Positions 13,811-22,210 of a stretch of 64,000 nt of DNA are shown here, in pieces (positions within the stretch are counted from its first letter, which is position 1; every line of letters starts with the position of its first letter). The DNA is from a candidate division KSB1 bacterium (GTDB lineage Bacteria > Zhuqueibacterota > Zhuqueibacteria > Zhuqueibacterales > Zhuqueibacteraceae): assembly GCA_034506175.1 (NCBI GenBank), contig JAPDQB010000014.1:1-64000 (forward strand), written 5' to 3'. A program made the translations under genes and the position numbers. The notes beneath the pieces were generated by a model. That model searched no databases, was not told where the DNA came from, and was given only the letters and a program-made list of their open reading frames with translations.

Positions 13811-13911
13811 GTTTATTTTCAGAGGAAAGATTTGCCCGAAATGACAGTTTCCCTAACCTAAGAAGATTGTTTTGATTACTGCGATTTCGATTTTGAGAGG
13901 ATTGTCGTTTT

Positions 13912-14331
13912 ATGTTGATGCCAAAACGCGTCAAGTTCCGCAAACAGCAGCGTGGCCGCATGAAGGGCAAAGCCCAACGCGGCGCTCACATCGCGTTTGG
14001 AGAATATGGTTTGAAGGCGCTGGAGCCGGCGTGGGTGACGGCGCGGCAAATTGAAGCGGCGCGGGTGGCGCTGACGCGCGCCATCAAGCGCGGCGGCCGC
14101 GTGTGGATTCGCATTTTTCCTGACAAGCCGTTTACGGAGAAGCCGGCGGAAACCCGCATGGGAAAAGGGAAAGGCAATCCGGAATATTGGGTGGCGGTGA
14201 TCAAGCCGGGCCGCATTATGTTCGAGCTGGGTGGCGTGGATGAGACGACGGCGCGTGAAGCCCTGCGCTTGGCGGCGCACAAGCTGCCGATTCGCACGCG
14301 CTTTGTGAGTGTGACGGATTTTGGAAAGTAA
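13912..14331 (+). CDS. rplP: 50S ribosomal protein L16
   Basis: Organises the tRNA-binding A site of the large subunit (139 residues). [19 protein letters not shown] is the conserved start. [26 protein letters not shown] contains the loop that contacts A-site tRNA (shown in part: [17 protein letters not shown]). A second in-frame ATG two codons in would give MPKR, equally possible. It is separated from rpsC by a repeat-filled gap. Confidence 0.98.
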   Translation: MLMPKRVKFRKQQRGRMKGKAQRGAHIAFGEYGLKALEPAWVTARQIEAARVALTRAIKRGGRVWIRIFPDKPFTEKPAETRMGKGKGNPEYWVAVIKPGRIMFELGGVDETTAREALRLAAHKLPIRTRFVSVTDFGK

Positions 14332-14398
14332 AGCGTGGCTCCGATTTTCCTTTGATAAAATTACAGGGAAGTCGGGGCGAACAAGCCAACAGACAAAC

Positions 14399-14617
14399 AT
14401 GAAGATACACGAACTCAAAGAACTCCCGCCCAAAGAGCTGGAGCATCGCTTGAAAGATTTGATGCAAGAGTATCAAAACTTCCGTTTCCAACACGCGACG
14501 CGGCAATTGGACAATCCTTTGCGTTTGCGTTACGTGCGCCGCGATATTGCGCGGATCAAAACGCTCTTGAAGGAATATCAAAGCGGCAAGCGGCAACCGC
14601 GCCAGGCCGCGGTGTAA
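14399..14617 (+). CDS. rpmC: 50S ribosomal protein L29
   Basis: Small helical protein beside the tunnel exit that contacts L23 (72 residues). The start MKIHELKELPPKEL is typical; the in-frame extension to 14321 overlaps rplP and is rejected. The helix-hairpin signature with QLDNPLRLRYVRRDIARIKT is intact. The following 64-base gap holds a GCGGGC/GCCCGC hairpin. Confidence 0.97.
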   Translation: MKIHELKELPPKELEHRLKDLMQEYQNFRFQHATRQLDNPLRLRYVRRDIARIKTLLKEYQSGKRQPRQAAV

Positions 14618-14642
14618 TGAGTGAGAACGAAAAAAGAACCCC

Positions 14643-14659
14643 GCGGGCGCGCAGCCCGC
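14643..14659. repeat. GC-rich hairpin between rpmC and rpsQ
   Basis: GCGGGC (14643-14648) pairs with GCCCGC (14654-14659) across a five-base loop, followed by AACT and eight A residues. It has no T run on the plus strand, so it is not a terminator for the operon. It resembles the other short intergenic palindromes of this window. Confidence 0.5.
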
Positions 14660-14681
14660 AACTAAAAAAAACGAAATAGTT

Positions 14682-14975
14682 ATGACCGACGTGGCAACGA
14701 CTGTACAAGAGAAAAAAGAATCCGGCCGGGCGCAACGCAAGACCAAGATTGGAAAAGTCATCAGCGATAAAATGCAAAAGAGCGTGGTGGTGAGCGTCGA
14801 ACGGCTGGTGAAACATCCGCTGTACGGCAAATATGTCAAGAAAACCTCTACCTTCATGGCGCACGATGAAAACAACGACGCGAAAGAAGGCGACACCGTG
14901 TTGATCATGGAAACACGTCCGTTGAGCGCAAGAAAACGCTGGCGATTGGTGGAAATTTTAGAACGGGCAAAGTAA
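14682..14975 (+). CDS. rpsQ: 30S ribosomal protein S17
   Basis: Primary 16S rRNA-binding OB-fold protein (97 residues). [29 protein letters not shown] and the C-terminal [15 protein letters not shown] are family hallmarks (shown in part: [20 protein letters not shown]). A hydrophilic N-terminal stretch of about 15 residues ([15 protein letters not shown]) precedes the fold and is slightly longer than usual. It is followed by rplN after 28 bases. Confidence 0.97.
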   Translation: MTDVATTVQEKKESGRAQRKTKIGKVISDKMQKSVVVSVERLVKHPLYGKYVKKTSTFMAHDENNDAKEGDTVLIMETRPLSARKRWRLVEILERAK

Positions 14976-15003
14976 GAATTTTTAGAAGAGGAAAGACACG
15001 GCC

Positions 15004-15372
15004 ATGATTCAAGAATATACACGACTCAACGTCGCGGATAACACCGGCGCGAAGAAAGTCATGTGTGTCCGCGTTTTGGGCAGCAGCCGGCGGCGTTACG
15101 GCACGGTGGGCGACACGGTGGTGGTCGTCGTCAAGACGGCGTTGGCCGGCGGCTCATTGAAAAAAGGTGATCTCAGCCACGCTGTGATTGTGCGGACGAC
15201 ACGCCCGATTCGGCGCCCAGACGGCTCGTACATTCGGTTTGATGATAACGCGGCCGTCTTGATCGATGCCAACAAAGAACCCAAGGGCACGCGAATTTTT
15301 GGCCCGGTGGCGCGCGAGCTGCGCGACCGGCAATACATGAAAATTATTTCGCTGGCGCCGGAAGTGTTGTGA
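15004..15372 (+). CDS. rplN: 50S ribosomal protein L14
   Basis: Subunit-interface protein that forms bridges with 16S rRNA and is the RsfS target (122 residues, the invariant family length). The start [18 protein letters not shown] and the motif [14 protein letters not shown] are canonical. GAGGAAAG about 10 bases upstream can serve as the ribosome binding site. It is followed by a 266-base repeat-rich gap before rplX. Confidence 0.98.
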   Translation: MIQEYTRLNVADNTGAKKVMCVRVLGSSRRRYGTVGDTVVVVVKTALAGGSLKKGDLSHAVIVRTTRPIRRPDGSYIRFDDNAAVLIDANKEPKGTRIFGPVARELRDRQYMKIISLAPEVL

Positions 15373-15384
15373 GCATACCTTAAC

Positions 15385-15430
15385 GCAGGCTTCCAGCCTG
15401 CAAACGAAGGCAAGCTGGAAGCTTGCGCTA
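15385..15430. repeat. Twin-hairpin palindrome between rplN and rplX
   Basis: Two perfect hairpins: GCAGGCT/AGCCTGC (15385-15401, loop TCC) and GCAAGCT/AGCTTGC (15410-15426, loop GGA), followed by GCTAC. It matches the element at 13662-13707 except that the left outer arm has decayed. A further GCCTGC/GCAGGC hairpin lies about 20 bases downstream. Confidence 0.65.
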
Positions 15431-15512
15431 CAAAAAACTTCGCGGTCGTGCCTGCCCTGCCGCAGGCCAGGGATAGTTTTCCAGAGTCATACTATAACAG
15501 GTATAATAAAAA

Positions 15513-15584
15513 ATGTCATTCCGCAGGAATTTTTTTCAAACGAACACGGTGCTAAATATTAAAAAGATTCTTCCAGAATGACAT
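15513..15584. repeat. Inverted repeat with ATGTCATTC arms
   Basis: ATGTCATTC (15513-15521) and GAATGACAT (15576-15584) form a 9-bp outer stem. The right arm is part of the exact reverse complement of the 18-base repeat at 13607-13624. The inner sequence is AT-rich and includes a T run. It appears to be a mobile or dispersed element in the rplN-rplX gap. Confidence 0.6.
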
Positions 15585-15638
15585 GTTCAGGATGAAGCTA
15601 TTACAAAGAGTCAAACAAAATTTTACAAAGAAACAAAC

Positions 15639-15977
15639 ATGTACATTCGCAAGAACGATCAAGTTTTGGTCATATCGGGTAATCACAGCGGCAAAAAGGG
15701 GCGCGTGCTCAAAATTTACCCGGAAAAAAACCGCCTGATCGTGGAAGGTGTCAATCTGATTAAACGCCACATGCGGCCAACGCAGCGCAATCCGCAAGGC
15801 GGCATTGTTGAAAAGGAGGGCGCGATTCATGCGTCGAATGTGATGTTGGTCTGCCCGAAGTGCAACACGCCGTCGCGCGTCAATTTTCAAATCCGTTCCA
15901 CGGAAGGCAAGGCCTCGCGCCAGCGCACGCGCATTTGCAAAAATTGCGGTGAAATGATTTTGGCGGCGAAAGGATAA
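15639..15977 (+). CDS. rplX: 50S ribosomal protein L24
   Basis: Initiator of 50S assembly with a KOW motif (VLVISGNHSGKKGRVLKIYP) at the N terminus (112 residues). The C-terminal half has two CxxC pairs (CPKC near residue 72 and CKNC near residue 101), expected to bind zinc as in the zinc-containing form of L24. GGIVEKEGAIHASNVMLV is conserved. Confidence 0.97.
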   Translation: MYIRKNDQVLVISGNHSGKKGRVLKIYPEKNRLIVEGVNLIKRHMRPTQRNPQGGIVEKEGAIHASNVMLVCPKCNTPSRVNFQIRSTEGKASRQRTRICKNCGEMILAAKG

Positions 15978-15982
15978 AAAAA

Positions 15983-16066
15983 GTTTGCCAGTTGACCGGT
16001 TCACCCGTTTGCCTGTTGAAGTTAACTGGCGAATCCCGACAAAGTCGGGCCGAATCAGCAAACCTT
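15983..16066. repeat. GTTTGCCAGTT/CCGGTT dispersed repeat, copy 2
   Basis: The rplX-rplE gap starts with GTTTGCCAGTTGACCGGTT, continues with spaced GTTTGCC and GTTAACTGG, and ends with TCAGCAAACC. It shares its core with the rplW-rplB gap (11146-11187) and the rpsN-rpsH gap. An internal CCCGAC/GTCGGG hairpin lies within it. Confidence 0.4.
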
Positions 16067-16073
16067 ATTAGTC

Positions 16074-16823
16074 ATGAGCGAAGAAAAAGAAAAAAGCAAA
16101 AACACTGAAGGCGAAGGCACGAAAGCCGATGCGAAAAAAGCCGCTAAGGGTCAAACCGTTAAAGCGCCGAAAGGCGAGGCGAAAGCCGAAGCCAAGGCCA
16201 AGGGCGGCAAAGGCAAAGCCGAGCCGGCGGCGGATAAGGAAGGCGGCAAAAAACTTGTCGAGCGACCGTTGGATGGTTATAAACCGCGCATGATCGAGAT
16301 GTATAAAAATGAAGTCGTTCCGGCGCTGCGCAAGCGTTTCAATTATAAAAACGTGATGCAAGTGCCGCGTTTGGATCGCATCGTGGTGAATATGGGCGTT
16401 GGCGAAGCGGTGGAAGATCAAAAGCATCTCGACCACGCCATTGAAGACTTGCAAATCATCACCGGGCAAAAACCGGCGATTCGCCGCGCCAAAAAATCGA
16501 TCTCGAATTTCAAATTGCGCCAAGGCATGCCGGTTGGGTGCATGGTGACGCTGCGTCGCTGGCGCATGTACGAGTTTTTGGACCGCTTTATCAGTCTGGC
16601 GGTTCCACGTATTCGTGATTTTCGTGGTTTGCCGGACAACTCGTTTGACGGCCGCGGCAATTATACGATTGGCCTGAAGGAGCAAATTATATTTCCGGAA
16701 ATCAACTACGACAAAGTGGCCAAGATTCGCGGCATGAATATCACTTTTGTCACCACGGCGAAAACCGACGAGGAATGTCACGAGTTGCTCTCGGCGTTGG
16801 GTATGCCGTTCCGGAAGCGCTAA
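16074..16823 (+). CDS. rplE: 50S ribosomal protein L5 with charged N-terminal extension
   Basis: Binds 5S rRNA in the central protuberance. The core (about residues 66-249) is typical: [50 protein letters not shown], and a C-terminal [15 protein letters not shown]. The first 60 or so residues are a low-complexity Lys/Ala/Glu/Gly stretch with repeated [18 protein letters not shown] segments, absent from ordinary L5 (about 180 residues). A start further inside is possible, but no ATG lies between the extension and MIEMYKNE, so the extension is probably translated. Confidence 0.95.
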   Translation: MSEEKEKSKNTEGEGTKADAKKAAKGQTVKAPKGEAKAEAKAKGGKGKAEPAADKEGGKKLVERPLDGYKPRMIEMYKNEVVPALRKRFNYKNVMQVPRLDRIVVNMGVGEAVEDQKHLDHAIEDLQIITGQKPAIRRAKKSISNFKLRQGMPVGCMVTLRRWRMYEFLDRFISLAVPRIRDFRGLPDNSFDGRGNYTIGLKEQIIFPEINYDKVAKIRGMNITFVTTAKTDEECHELLSALGMPFRKR

Positions 16824-16919
16824 CGGCTGCGGATAGCACACAAAAGGTTTTGAGGATGTCGCCCGCAGAATGACGCCGATAAAAAGTTATCCGAAAAATT
16901 GACGAAGAAGGAATTTATT

Positions 16920-17105
16920 GTGCCAAGAAAAGCTTTACGGGAAAAACAGCAGCGACCGCCGAAATTTTCGACGCGCAAATATAATCGCTGCTTGCAGTGT
17001 GGTCGTCAGCGCGCGTTTTATCGGCGGTTTGGACTATGCCGCCTTTGCTTCCGCAGCCTCGCGCTCGATGGCAAAATTCCAGGTGTGACCAAGGCAAGTT
17101 GGTGA
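16920..17105 (+). CDS. rpsN: 30S ribosomal protein S14, zinc type
   Basis: Small-subunit head protein of the short zinc-binding class (61 residues). The start is GTG at 16920 with AAGGA 7 bases upstream, giving a [25 protein letters not shown] beginning (shown in part: [13 protein letters not shown]). The zinc ligands are the pairs CLQC and CRLC. The end [11 protein letters not shown] is invariant in this class. A longer in-frame ATG at 16899 is rejected because the extra residues are not conserved. Confidence 0.97.
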   Translation: MPRKALREKQQRPPKFSTRKYNRCLQCGRQRAFYRRFGLCRLCFRSLALDGKIPGVTKASW

Positions 17106-17213
17106 GATAAAACGTTGGACGCTTAGACGGTTTGCCAGTTGAAACGTTGATTTTTCAGCCGTCGAGCCGTCTTAATGGTCGAACTTCATGGATTTCGATA
17201 GGAAAATGAACGC

Positions 17214-17609
17214 ATGCAAACCGATCCCATCGCTGATTTTTTAACCTGCATTCGCAATGCCGGCAGGGCTGGGCATCAGAAAGTTGATGTTCCAGCGTCA
17301 AAAATTAAAACGGAAATCGCCAGGCTTTTGCAGTTTTATGGGTATATTCAAGATCATCTCATCATCAAGGATAACAAGCAAAACGTCTTGCGGATTTATT
17401 TGAAGTACGACGAAAACAACAAGCCAGTGATCAACGGTTTGCGGCGAGTGAGCACGCCGGGGGCACGGCGCTATGTCGGCGCCGACGAGTTGCCCCGCGT
17501 GTTCAACAATTTAGGCCTGGCGATTTTGTCGACGCCCAGGGGGCTTCTGGCCGAACGCGATGCCAAAAAGCTTCACGTCGGCGGCGAGGTTTTGTGTTAT
17601 GTCTGGTAA
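17214..17609 (+). CDS. rpsH: 30S ribosomal protein S8
   Basis: Central-domain 16S rRNA-binding protein (131 residues). TDPIADFLTCIRNAGRAGH at the N terminus and STPRGLLAERDAKKLHVGGE with the final CYVW are diagnostic. In Escherichia coli S8 represses the spc operon by binding the rplE leader; no such site was identified here. It sits 108 bases after rpsN in a gap with a degenerate GTTTGCCAGTT repeat. Confidence 0.98.
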   Translation: MQTDPIADFLTCIRNAGRAGHQKVDVPASKIKTEIARLLQFYGYIQDHLIIKDNKQNVLRIYLKYDENNKPVINGLRRVSTPGARRYVGADELPRVFNNLGLAILSTPRGLLAERDAKKLHVGGEVLCYVW

Positions 17610-17647
17610 TTGACGATTTTTTGTTAAGGCAAAAATTAAAATTTATC

Positions 17648-18187
17648 ATGTCACGTGTAGGTAAAAAACCGATCAAAATCCCTGCCGGAGTGCAAGTCAG
17701 CGTTGACGGCTCCCGTTTCAAAGTCAAGGGGCCGAAAGGCGAACTGCAACGCGAGATCGACCCGCGCATCAGCGTCACCGTAAAAGACGGCATGCTTACG
17801 GTGAGCCGCCCTGGCGAGGAGAAGTTCTTCAAGGCGCTGCACGGCCTTTATCGTAGCTTGCTCAACAACATGGTCACAGGCGTAACCAAAGGCTACGAGA
17901 AAAAACTGGAGATCGTCGGTGTTGGTTTTAAGGCCGAGTTGAAAAACAAGCGTCTGGTGTTGCAAATTGGCTTTTCCCATCCGATTGTTTTCGCGCCCCC
18001 GCCGGAAATCAATATCGCTTGTGAAAGCCCCACGATGATTGCGGTTAGCGGCGTAGACAAAGAATTGGTGGGACAAGTCGCGGCGAAAATCCGCGAATTC
18101 AGACCACCCGAACCCTATAAGGGTAAGGGCATCAAGTACATCGACGAAGTCGTCCGCCGCAAGGCCGGCAAGACGGCTGGAAGCTAA
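17648..18187 (+). CDS. rplF: 50S ribosomal protein L6
   Basis: Two-domain 23S rRNA-binding protein near the factor-binding site (179 residues). MSRVGKKPIKIPAGVQV is the conserved start, and PEPYKGKGIKYIDEVVRRKAG the conserved end (shown in part: PEPYKGKGIKYIDE). The in-frame extension to 17594 overlaps rpsH and is rejected. The stop codon is followed at once by AAAGGG, which can serve the GTG of rplR. Confidence 0.98.
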   Translation: MSRVGKKPIKIPAGVQVSVDGSRFKVKGPKGELQREIDPRISVTVKDGMLTVSRPGEEKFFKALHGLYRSLLNNMVTGVTKGYEKKLEIVGVGFKAELKNKRLVLQIGFSHPIVFAPPPEINIACESPTMIAVSGVDKELVGQVAAKIREFRPPEPYKGKGIKYIDEVVRRKAGKTAGS

Positions 18188-18199
18188 AAGGGTAAGCCT

Positions 18200-18703
18200 G
18201 TGAGAGAGTACAGAGATTACAAGCCGTACCGAAAAGAGTATGGCAAAGATTACAAGCCGTACAAAAAAGATTACCGGGACCGGGATTATCGGTTCTCAAA
18301 GGACAAACCATCGGGAGAAGGGAAGTCTATGGGTTTTAAGCGTGTGGACAAGCGGGAACGGCGTTTCAAAAAGAAGCGGATGATCCGCAAAAAGGTGTAT
18401 GGCACCTCTGAGCGCCCGCGTTTGGTGGTCTTTCGCAGCCTGAAAAATATTTACGGCCAACTGGTCGATGATACTGTGAAGAAGACTATTACCACCGTTT
18501 CATCCCGCACCAAAGAGATTTTGGAAGAGATGAAAAATCATCCGGACAAGAGCCAGGTCGCCAGGCTGGTCGGCAAGGTGTTGGCGAAAAAGGCCCAGTC
18601 GCTGGGCTTCAAGCGTGTCGTGTTTGACCGCAATGGTTATGTCTATCACGGCCGTGTCAAAGCGCTGGCAGAAGGCGCGCGCGAGGGCGGTTTGGAGTTT
18701 TAA
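18200..18703 (+). CDS. rplR: 50S ribosomal protein L18 with Tyr/Lys-rich N-terminal extension
   Basis: 5S rRNA-binding protein. The core from about residue 44 (MGFKRVDKRERRFKKKRM) to the end (KALAEGAREGGLEF) is a normal L18. Two starts are plausible. GTG 18200 has AAAGGG 7 bases upstream and gives 167 residues, including repeated YKPY/DYRDRDY segments. ATG 18329 has GAAGGGAAG upstream and gives the usual 124 residues. The long frame is open, tyrosine-rich and basic, so it is kept as the call with the short form as the alternative. Confidence 0.9.
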   Translation: MREYRDYKPYRKEYGKDYKPYKKDYRDRDYRFSKDKPSGEGKSMGFKRVDKRERRFKKKRMIRKKVYGTSERPRLVVFRSLKNIYGQLVDDTVKKTITTVSSRTKEILEEMKNHPDKSQVARLVGKVLAKKAQSLGFKRVVFDRNGYVYHGRVKALAEGAREGGLEF

Positions 18704-18781
18704 TTTTACCCAAGCCCGATTGGTCTGGATGATGATGAGTTTTGGACGCTGCATTTGTCGTGCTGGCGATGGAGAATTATT

Positions 18782-19306
18782 GTGCGCAAAGAAAGAATCA
18801 GTTCAACGGAATTGGAATTAAAAGAGCATGTGGTGGCGATTAATCGCACCGCCAAGGTCGTCAAGGGCGGCCGGCGATTTGGCTTCAACGCCATTGTTGT
18901 TGTCGGCGACCGCCATGGCCACGTCGGGTATGGACTTGGCAAGGCGAATGAAGTGAGTGATGCAATTTCCAAAGGCACGGAAAACGCCAGAAAGAACTTG
19001 CTGCGTGTGCCGATTTTGCGCCATACGCTGCCGCATGAGGTAAAAGCCAAATACGGCGCGGCGAAAGTGTTCTTGAAGCCCGCCTCACCTGGAACCGGCG
19101 TGATTGCCGGCGGCCCGGTGCGTGCGATCATGGAAGCGGCGGGCGTGCAGGATGTGTTGTCGAAATCCATCGGCTCCTCGAATCCGCACAACGTCGTCAA
19201 AGCGACGATGGAAGCGTTGAAGAGCTTGATGGACGCGCCGGCCGTGGCGCGGCGCCGCGGCCTGACAACACAGGAGTTGTTCAAGCGCAGCCTGGTCGAA
19301 GGGTGA
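18782..19306 (+). CDS. rpsE: 30S ribosomal protein S5
   Basis: Contributes to the mRNA entry channel and decoding fidelity (174 residues). GTG at 18782 has GGAG 7 bases upstream and is preferred to the in-frame ATG at 18755, whose extra residues are unconserved. It has a double-stranded RNA-binding N-terminal domain ([19 protein letters not shown]), and the C-terminal domain has [20 protein letters not shown] (20 residues). The 101-base gap to rpmD holds a palindromic element. Confidence 0.97.
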   Translation: MRKERISSTELELKEHVVAINRTAKVVKGGRRFGFNAIVVVGDRHGHVGYGLGKANEVSDAISKGTENARKNLLRVPILRHTLPHEVKAKYGAAKVFLKPASPGTGVIAGGPVRAIMEAAGVQDVLSKSIGSSNPHNVVKATMEALKSLMDAPAVARRRGLTTQELFKRSLVEG

Positions 19307-19313
19307 TTTTTTG

Positions 19314-19386
19314 CAGTAGTGCCTTTAGGCGCTTTCATGCGTCATCAAAAATTTTTCCCCTGAAGGCTATGCCCGGAGAGGTTATG
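19314..19386. repeat. Palindromic element between rpsE and rpmD
   Basis: It begins GCAGTAGTGCCTTTAGGCGC, which contains a GCC/GGC hairpin, and continues to CCCCTGAAGG and GGTTATGACGAAATAA. Block order and spacing match the elements at 10131-10202 and 38121-38213, but the right outer arm has decayed. Confidence 0.55.
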
Positions 19387-19407
19387 ACGAAATAATGGTT
19401 TTTAGAA

Positions 19408-19596
19408 ATGAGCACGAACAAGAAACTAAAAATTACGCAAACGCGCAGTTACATCGGCCATCCCGCCGATCAGCGCGCCACGCTGAAAGCGCTGGGCTTG
19501 CGCCGGATTCGGCATGCGGTCGTGCACAACGACTCGCCTCAAATCCGCGGCATGGTCCGAAAAGTCATTCATTTGGTTCGCGTCGAAGAGGTTTGA
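19408..19596 (+). CDS. rpmD: 50S ribosomal protein L30
   Basis: Small 23S rRNA-binding protein (62 residues). [29 protein letters not shown] and the ending [16 protein letters not shown] are family-typical (shown in part: [13 protein letters not shown]). The ribosome binding site is weak. It ends one base before the rplO ATG, so the two are probably translationally coupled. Confidence 0.97.
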   Translation: MSTNKKLKITQTRSYIGHPADQRATLKALGLRRIRHAVVHNDSPQIRGMVRKVIHLVRVEEV

Positions 19597-19597
19597 G

Positions 19598-20050
19598 ATG
19601 GATTTAGGAAATTTGCATTACGCGCCGCGTTCGCGCAAAAATCGTAAACGCCTCGGCATCGGTGAAGGCTCCGGACACGGCGGCACGTCGACCAAAGGCC
19701 ACAAGGGACAGCTCTCGCGCGCCGGCACCAAGACCAACCCCTGGTTCGAAGGCGGGCAGATGCCGTTGCAGCGCCGTCTGCCCAAACGTGGTTTTACCAA
19801 TATTTTTAGAATTGAATATCAAACCGTCAATGTCAAGAGCCTGCAGCGCTTGCAAAATGTGAATGAAGTCACGCCCGCGGTGCTTTATCAAAATGGTTTG
19901 ATCGGCAAAAAAAATCAGCTTGTGAAAATTCTCGGCGGCGGTGATTTGCAGAAGGCGCTGACGGTGCACGCGCATGCCTTCAGCAAGAGCGCGCTGGAAA
20001 AAATTGAAAAGGCCGGCGGCAAGACGGCTGTGCTCGCGGCAGCGAAATAG
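19598..20050 (+). CDS. rplO: 50S ribosomal protein L15
   Basis: Late-assembly large-subunit protein (150 residues). Glycine- and basic-rich N-terminal arm RLGIGEGSGHGGTSTKGHKG (20 residues), then PLQRRLPKRGF and a C-terminal globular part. The ATG at 19598 begins MDLGNLHYAPRSRK as expected for L15; an in-frame extension to 19514 overlaps rpmD and is rejected. Confidence 0.97.
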   Translation: MDLGNLHYAPRSRKNRKRLGIGEGSGHGGTSTKGHKGQLSRAGTKTNPWFEGGQMPLQRRLPKRGFTNIFRIEYQTVNVKSLQRLQNVNEVTPAVLYQNGLIGKKNQLVKILGGGDLQKALTVHAHAFSKSALEKIEKAGGKTAVLAAAK

Positions 20051-20105
20051 TCTGACTGGCAACGAAAAGAGAACAGCAACGAAAGCTTTGTCATAGCGGA
20101 ACAAC

Positions 20106-21434
20106 ATGCTCGAAAGCATTCAGAATATCTTCAAGATTCCGGAGCTGAGAAAACGGGTTATTTTTACGCTGCTCATTTTGCTCGTCGAGCGCATCGGAAC
20201 GCATGTGCCGGTTCCCGGAATTAACAGCCGGGTGTTGTTGGATTATTTCAGCAGCATGCAAGGCGGCGGACTGTTGGGTTTGTATGATCTGTTTGCCGGC
20301 GGGGCGTTTAGCCGGGCGACGGTTTTTGCCCTCGGCATTATGCCTTACATTTCGGCTTCCATCATCATCCAGCTTCTCGGCGCGGTGATGCCGTTTTTCC
20401 AGCGCCTGCAAAAGGAGGGCGAGGAAGGGCGCAAAAAAATTACACAATACACCCGCTACGGCACGGTGCTGATTGCAGCGTTACAAGCCTATGGCGTGAG
20501 CATTTTTTTGGAGTCGATCGAGTTGAACGGCGTGGCGGCGGTGGTCGACAAAGGCTGGGACTTTCGGTTGTTGACGATGATTACGCTCACCGCCGGCACG
20601 ATTCTGATCATGTGGTTCGGCGAGCAAATTACCGAACGCGGCATCGGCAACGGTATTTCGCTGATTATCTTTATCGGGATTATTGCGCGCCTGCCGGAAG
20701 CGATACTCGATGAGGTGCAATTAATCATGAGCGACACTCGTGAAATTTTGACGGAGGTCGCGCTGCTGGCGATTATGGTGGGATGCATTGCCGCTGTCGT
20801 TGCCATTACCCAGGGCACGCGAAAAATTCCGGTGCAATATGCCAAGCGGGTGGTCGGTCGCAAGGTCTATGGCGGGCAAAGCACGCACATTCCGCTGCGC
20901 GTCAACACCGCCGGCGTCATGCCGATCATCTTCGCGCAGTCGATCATGTTTATCCCCACCACCATTGCGCAGTTTTTTCCGAAAAGCGAATTCATGCAGT
21001 CGGTGGCGCGGGTTTTTGATTTGCAATCCACAGTTTACTGGATCGTGTATGGTGTTTTGATTATCTTTTTCACTTATTTCTATACCGCCATTGCCTTTAA
21101 TCCGGTCGATGTTGCGGATAACATGAAGAAGCACGGCGGCTTCATTCCCGGCGTGCGACCTGGCAGGCATACGTCGGAGTTCATTGACAATATTTTGATG
21201 AAGATCACGCTCCCCGGCTCGATTTTTTTGGCCGTGATCGCCATTTTCCCGCATCTGATTACGAGCACGGTGCATGTGTCTTATAATTTCGCCTCGTTTT
21301 TTGGCGGCACCTCGCTGCTGATCATCGTCGGCGTCGCTTTGGATACACTGCAGCATCTGGAGTCGCATCTGCTGATGCGACATTATGACGGCTTCATCAA
21401 GGGAGGCCGAGTCAAAGGCAGGCGTTTGGCATAA
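20106..21434 (+). CDS. secY: Protein translocase subunit SecY
   Basis: Central pore of the Sec translocon in the cytoplasmic membrane (442 residues, about ten transmembrane helices). Conserved elements include RIGTHVPVPGIN after the first helix, GIMPYISASIIIQLL in helix 2, GGQSTHIPLRVNTAGVMPII in the C5 cytoplasmic loop (20 residues), and HGGFIPGVRPGRHTSEFI. It lies between rplO and adk, the usual spc-operon position. Confidence 0.99.
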   Translation: MLESIQNIFKIPELRKRVIFTLLILLVERIGTHVPVPGINSRVLLDYFSSMQGGGLLGLYDLFAGGAFSRATVFALGIMPYISASIIIQLLGAVMPFFQRLQKEGEEGRKKITQYTRYGTVLIAALQAYGVSIFLESIELNGVAAVVDKGWDFRLLTMITLTAGTILIMWFGEQITERGIGNGISLIIFIGIIARLPEAILDEVQLIMSDTREILTEVALLAIMVGCIAAVVAITQGTRKIPVQYAKRVVGRKVYGGQSTHIPLRVNTAGVMPIIFAQSIMFIPTTIAQFFPKSEFMQSVARVFDLQSTVYWIVYGVLIIFFTYFYTAIAFNPVDVADNMKKHGGFIPGVRPGRHTSEFIDNILMKITLPGSIFLAVIAIFPHLITSTVHVSYNFASFFGGTSLLIIVGVALDTLQHLESHLLMRHYDGFIKGGRVKGRRLA

Positions 21435-21487
21435 GGTGCTTGCCCAGCTTAGTTTGCCGGTCATATCCCAAAATTTCTTTGAGACGT

Positions 21488-22174
21488 ATGGAGTTGATTT
21501 TTATTGGTTATCCTGGCGCCGGCAAAGGTACGCAAGCGGCTTTGTTGAGCCAGTATTTCAACAACATTCCAAAAATCTCGACCGGCGATATTTTGCGGGC
21601 GGCGGTGGCAGCCAAAACTGACCTTGGGCTCAAGGCGAAGTTGTTCATGGATGCCGGCGAGTTGGTGCCCGACAACCTCATCATCGATTTGGTGGTGCAA
21701 CGCATTAGCGAGCCAGACTCGGCCAGGGGTTATATTCTCGACGGCTTCCCACGCAACATTCATCAAGCGCAGGAACTGGATCGCGTGTTGTTGAATTATC
21801 GGCGCCCCATCGCCGCTGTAATCAGCCTCGAAATTGAAAAGAAGAAGGTGATCGCGCGCCTTACCAGCCGCCGGGTGTGCAGCAAATGCGGGCATCTTTA
21901 CAATTTGATCAGTGACCCGCCGCCGGCGAATAATCGCTGTGAATTTTGCGGCGGCGACATTTATCAACGTTCGGACGACAAGCCCGAAACGGTTCTGCAT
22001 CGAATGGAGGTTTACGAAGAGGCCACGCGCCCACTCAAAGCTTATTATGGCTCACAGGGCAAGCTGATTCCAATTGACGGCAGTTTGAGCATAGAAAAAG
22101 TTCATGAAGAAATCGTGAACCGAGTAACGAAAGCATTGGCGCAGTTCCAGAGGTGGAAAAAAACTCCGCGTTGA
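21488..22174 (+). CDS. adk: Adenylate kinase
   Basis: Interconverts ATP plus AMP with two ADP in the cytosol (228 residues). P-loop GYPGAGKGTQ at residues 7-16, AMP-binding STGDILRAA, GYILDGFPRN, and a zinc-type LID with CSKCGHLYN and CEFCGG. The start MELIFIGYPGAGKG is preferred to the in-frame 21440 start, which adds 16 unconserved residues. It is a long form, slightly extended at the C terminus. It lies between secY and map, as in many bacteria. Confidence 0.98.
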   Translation: MELIFIGYPGAGKGTQAALLSQYFNNIPKISTGDILRAAVAAKTDLGLKAKLFMDAGELVPDNLIIDLVVQRISEPDSARGYILDGFPRNIHQAQELDRVLLNYRRPIAAVISLEIEKKKVIARLTSRRVCSKCGHLYNLISDPPPANNRCEFCGGDIYQRSDDKPETVLHRMEVYEEATRPLKAYYGSQGKLIPIDGSLSIEKVHEEIVNRVTKALAQFQRWKKTPR

Positions 22175-22210
22175 CAGCATTGCCGATGAGGCCATCAAGC
22201 GAAAAGTTGA

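Larger units (their letters stand above)
13591..13911. other. 321-base repeat-filled gap between rpsC and rplP
   Basis: No coding region of any support lies here. The gap holds an 18-base repeat (13607-13624) and two compact three-way-junction palindromes (13662-13707 and 13764-13810). The last 70 bases contain an A/G-rich region with GAGAGG just before the rplP start. Transcription must pass through to serve rplP, since no terminator is seen. Confidence 0.6.
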
